Positions 6,393 through 7,106 of a stretch of DNA of 7,106 nt are shown piece after piece (position 1 is the stretch's first letter; every line of letters begins with the position of its first letter). The stretch comes from Anaerolineae bacterium. GTDB taxonomy: Bacteria > Chloroflexota > Anaerolineae > 4572-78 > J111. The stretch is from contig JAGRCC010000320.1 of the NCBI GenBank assembly GCA_020433785.1, positions 1-7,106 on the forward strand, in the 5' to 3' direction. The translations under genes and the position numbers were made by a program. The notes under the pieces were generated by a model that saw only the letters and a list, made by a program, of their open reading frames with translations, was not told the origin of the DNA and did no database searches.

Positions 6393-6473
6393 CTCAGCCG
6401 AGTGGGTGACTGGCGCTTAATCACGGAAAAGCTAAAGCACCAGTCACCTGAGTAGTGCTGATAATTAAGCGCC
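6393..6473. repeat. Two interlocking inverted repeats between convergent genes
   Basis: GGTGACTGG (6405-6413) pairs perfectly with CCAGTCACC (6440-6448), and CTCA (6393-6396) with TGAG (6449-6452) could extend the stem across a bulge. GGCGCTTAAT (6412-6421) pairs perfectly with ATTAAGCGCC (6464-6473). The 5' arm of the second stem starts in the first stem and lies in its loop, while its 3' arm lies outside, which is the topology of an H-type pseudoknot. The right arm overlaps the stop codon of the minus-strand lipoprotein gene (6465-6467). No T-run follows on either strand, so it is not a standard intrinsic terminator, although it may end or stabilise both converging transcripts. Confidence 0.6.
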
Positions 6474-7043
6474 GGAGCGCGTGCCGACCACGAACATTTC
6501 GCCCTCTAGAATTTCCAGGCGGGTGATGTCCAGTTCGTTCAGGGTGCTGGCCAGGGCTTCATTGACCGTTTGCGTGATTGACTCAAGGATGGCGTCGGGA
6601 AAGTCAAAAGACCCCATCCGGGCCTCTTGAACTTCGACCACGAGTTGGCCATTGTCGACAACGGCGGTGGCGACAATCAATGAATTGAACTCGAACGGAC
6701 CAAACGGTTTGACGCCGCCGGTGATAAAGATACGACCGCTGGTGAACCATATTTGGGGGTTGCTCAGCGGGACACGTCCGGTTTCAACCAGTTCTTTGGC
6801 AAATAACGAGGTGATTTCTTCGTTGGTAATACGCAGTTGAGACTCGTTATTGGTGGTGGCCTCTTGTAAGGCTTGATAAAAATTGTCTTCAAGGCGGTCG
6901 GCGGACTCCTGAGTGACCGGAATTTCACCCGGTGGTTTGATTTCATCCAGCCCGTTGCCGGAGCCGCAGGCCAGACCGAGCAGTAACAGTAAGCTCAGGA
7001 CCGCCATGAGTTTCTTAGGGAAGATAGTGGTTAACACGACCAT
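6465..7043 (-). CDS. Predicted lipoprotein of unknown function
   Basis: This 192-residue protein begins with a lipoprotein signal: basic KK (10-11), a leucine-rich core (12-22) and LGLAC, with C26 as the probable lipidated residue after signal peptidase II cleavage. The GSGNG stretch that follows would be a flexible tether. The mature part has a helix at about 44-60, then an alternating strand pattern (RITNEEITSL, IWFTSGRIFITG, LIVATAVVDNGQLVVEVQEA) and a closing helix and strand. This loosely recalls YpmS/DUF2140 or DUF2993-like envelope proteins, but I cannot assign a family. The start at 7043 is chosen because AAAGGAG lies 5 nt upstream and the promoter -10 lies at 7078-7083. An in-frame TTG at the window edge would extend translation through the promoter. 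The gene converges on ftsY. Confidence 0.85.
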   Translation of the reverse strand: MVVLTTIFPKKLMAVLSLLLLLGLACGSGNGLDEIKPPGEIPVTQESADRLEDNFYQALQEATTNNESQLRITNEEITSLFAKELVETGRVPLSNPQIWFTSGRIFITGGVKPFGPFEFNSLIVATAVVDNGQLVVEVQEARMGSFDFPDAILESITQTVNEALASTLNELDITRLEILEGEMFVVGTRSGA

Positions 7044-7077
7044 GTAACTCCTTTTGAATTGGCTACCCAAGAGAAAA

Positions 7078-7106
7078 ATTATAGCATCCTTCATGTGAGA
7101 TGACAA
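7078..7106 (-). promoter_or_regulatory. Extended -10 promoter of the lipoprotein gene
   Basis: On the minus strand -35 TTGTCA (7101-7106, five of six) is followed by a 17-nt spacer and a perfect -10 TATAAT (7078-7083) preceded by TGC (extended -10). The predicted start is near 7071, giving a leader of about 28 nt with ribosome binding site AAAGGAG. The sequence AGGATGCTATAATTT differs by one base from the matching stretch in the NACHT ATPase promoter. Confidence 0.75.

Noticed and set aside
7044..7106. Upstream TTG start for the lipoprotein gene at the window edge
   Set aside because: It would place the promoter inside the coding region and hide the signal peptide; ATG 7043 has a strong ribosome binding site.

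Overview
The window looks like chromosomal DNA from a bacterium with moderate GC content, most likely a Chloroflexota (Anaerolineae-like) lineage. This is an inference from the combination of a bacterial mevalonate kinase, a compact FtsY, a glycine-rich polytopic membrane protein and a large NACHT/TPR signalling ATPase. No marker gene in the window proves the taxonomy.

Layout. Positions 1-2618 (minus strand) hold most of one very large gene that runs off the left edge. It is not interrupted by any stop for 872 codons. It encodes a multidomain regulator: a degenerate P-loop domain without a Walker A, then a complete cyclic-nucleotide-binding domain, then an intact NACHT/STAND ATPase, then helical and TPR repeats. 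A perfect-consensus sigma-70 promoter (TTGACA-17-TATAAT, extended -10) drives it. The divergent neighbour is a tRNA-Lys(UUU) at 2763-2835 with its own promoter. It is followed at 40 bp by a small cysteine-rich protein of unknown function and a textbook intrinsic terminator (3252-3284).

Positions 3416-5387 form a tightly spaced pair: a polytopic membrane protein with an eight-glycine run, then a mevalonate kinase (isoprenoid precursor synthesis). They are preceded by a leader with short tandem repeats and a 10-bp inverted repeat. ftsY (signal recognition particle receptor) follows at 5469-6386 from its own promoter. It converges on a minus-strand lipoprotein gene (6465-7043) whose extended -10 promoter lies at the right edge. 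The 78-bp convergent gap carries two overlapping inverted repeats arranged like an H-type pseudoknot.

The genes do not form one pathway. FtsY, mevalonate kinase and the tRNA are housekeeping. The item most worth following up is the cyclic-nucleotide-domain STAND ATPase, whose architecture suggests an NTP-dependent switch gated by a cyclic nucleotide, possibly in signalling or defence. Its promoter and that of the lipoprotein gene share an almost identical 15-bp -10 region.
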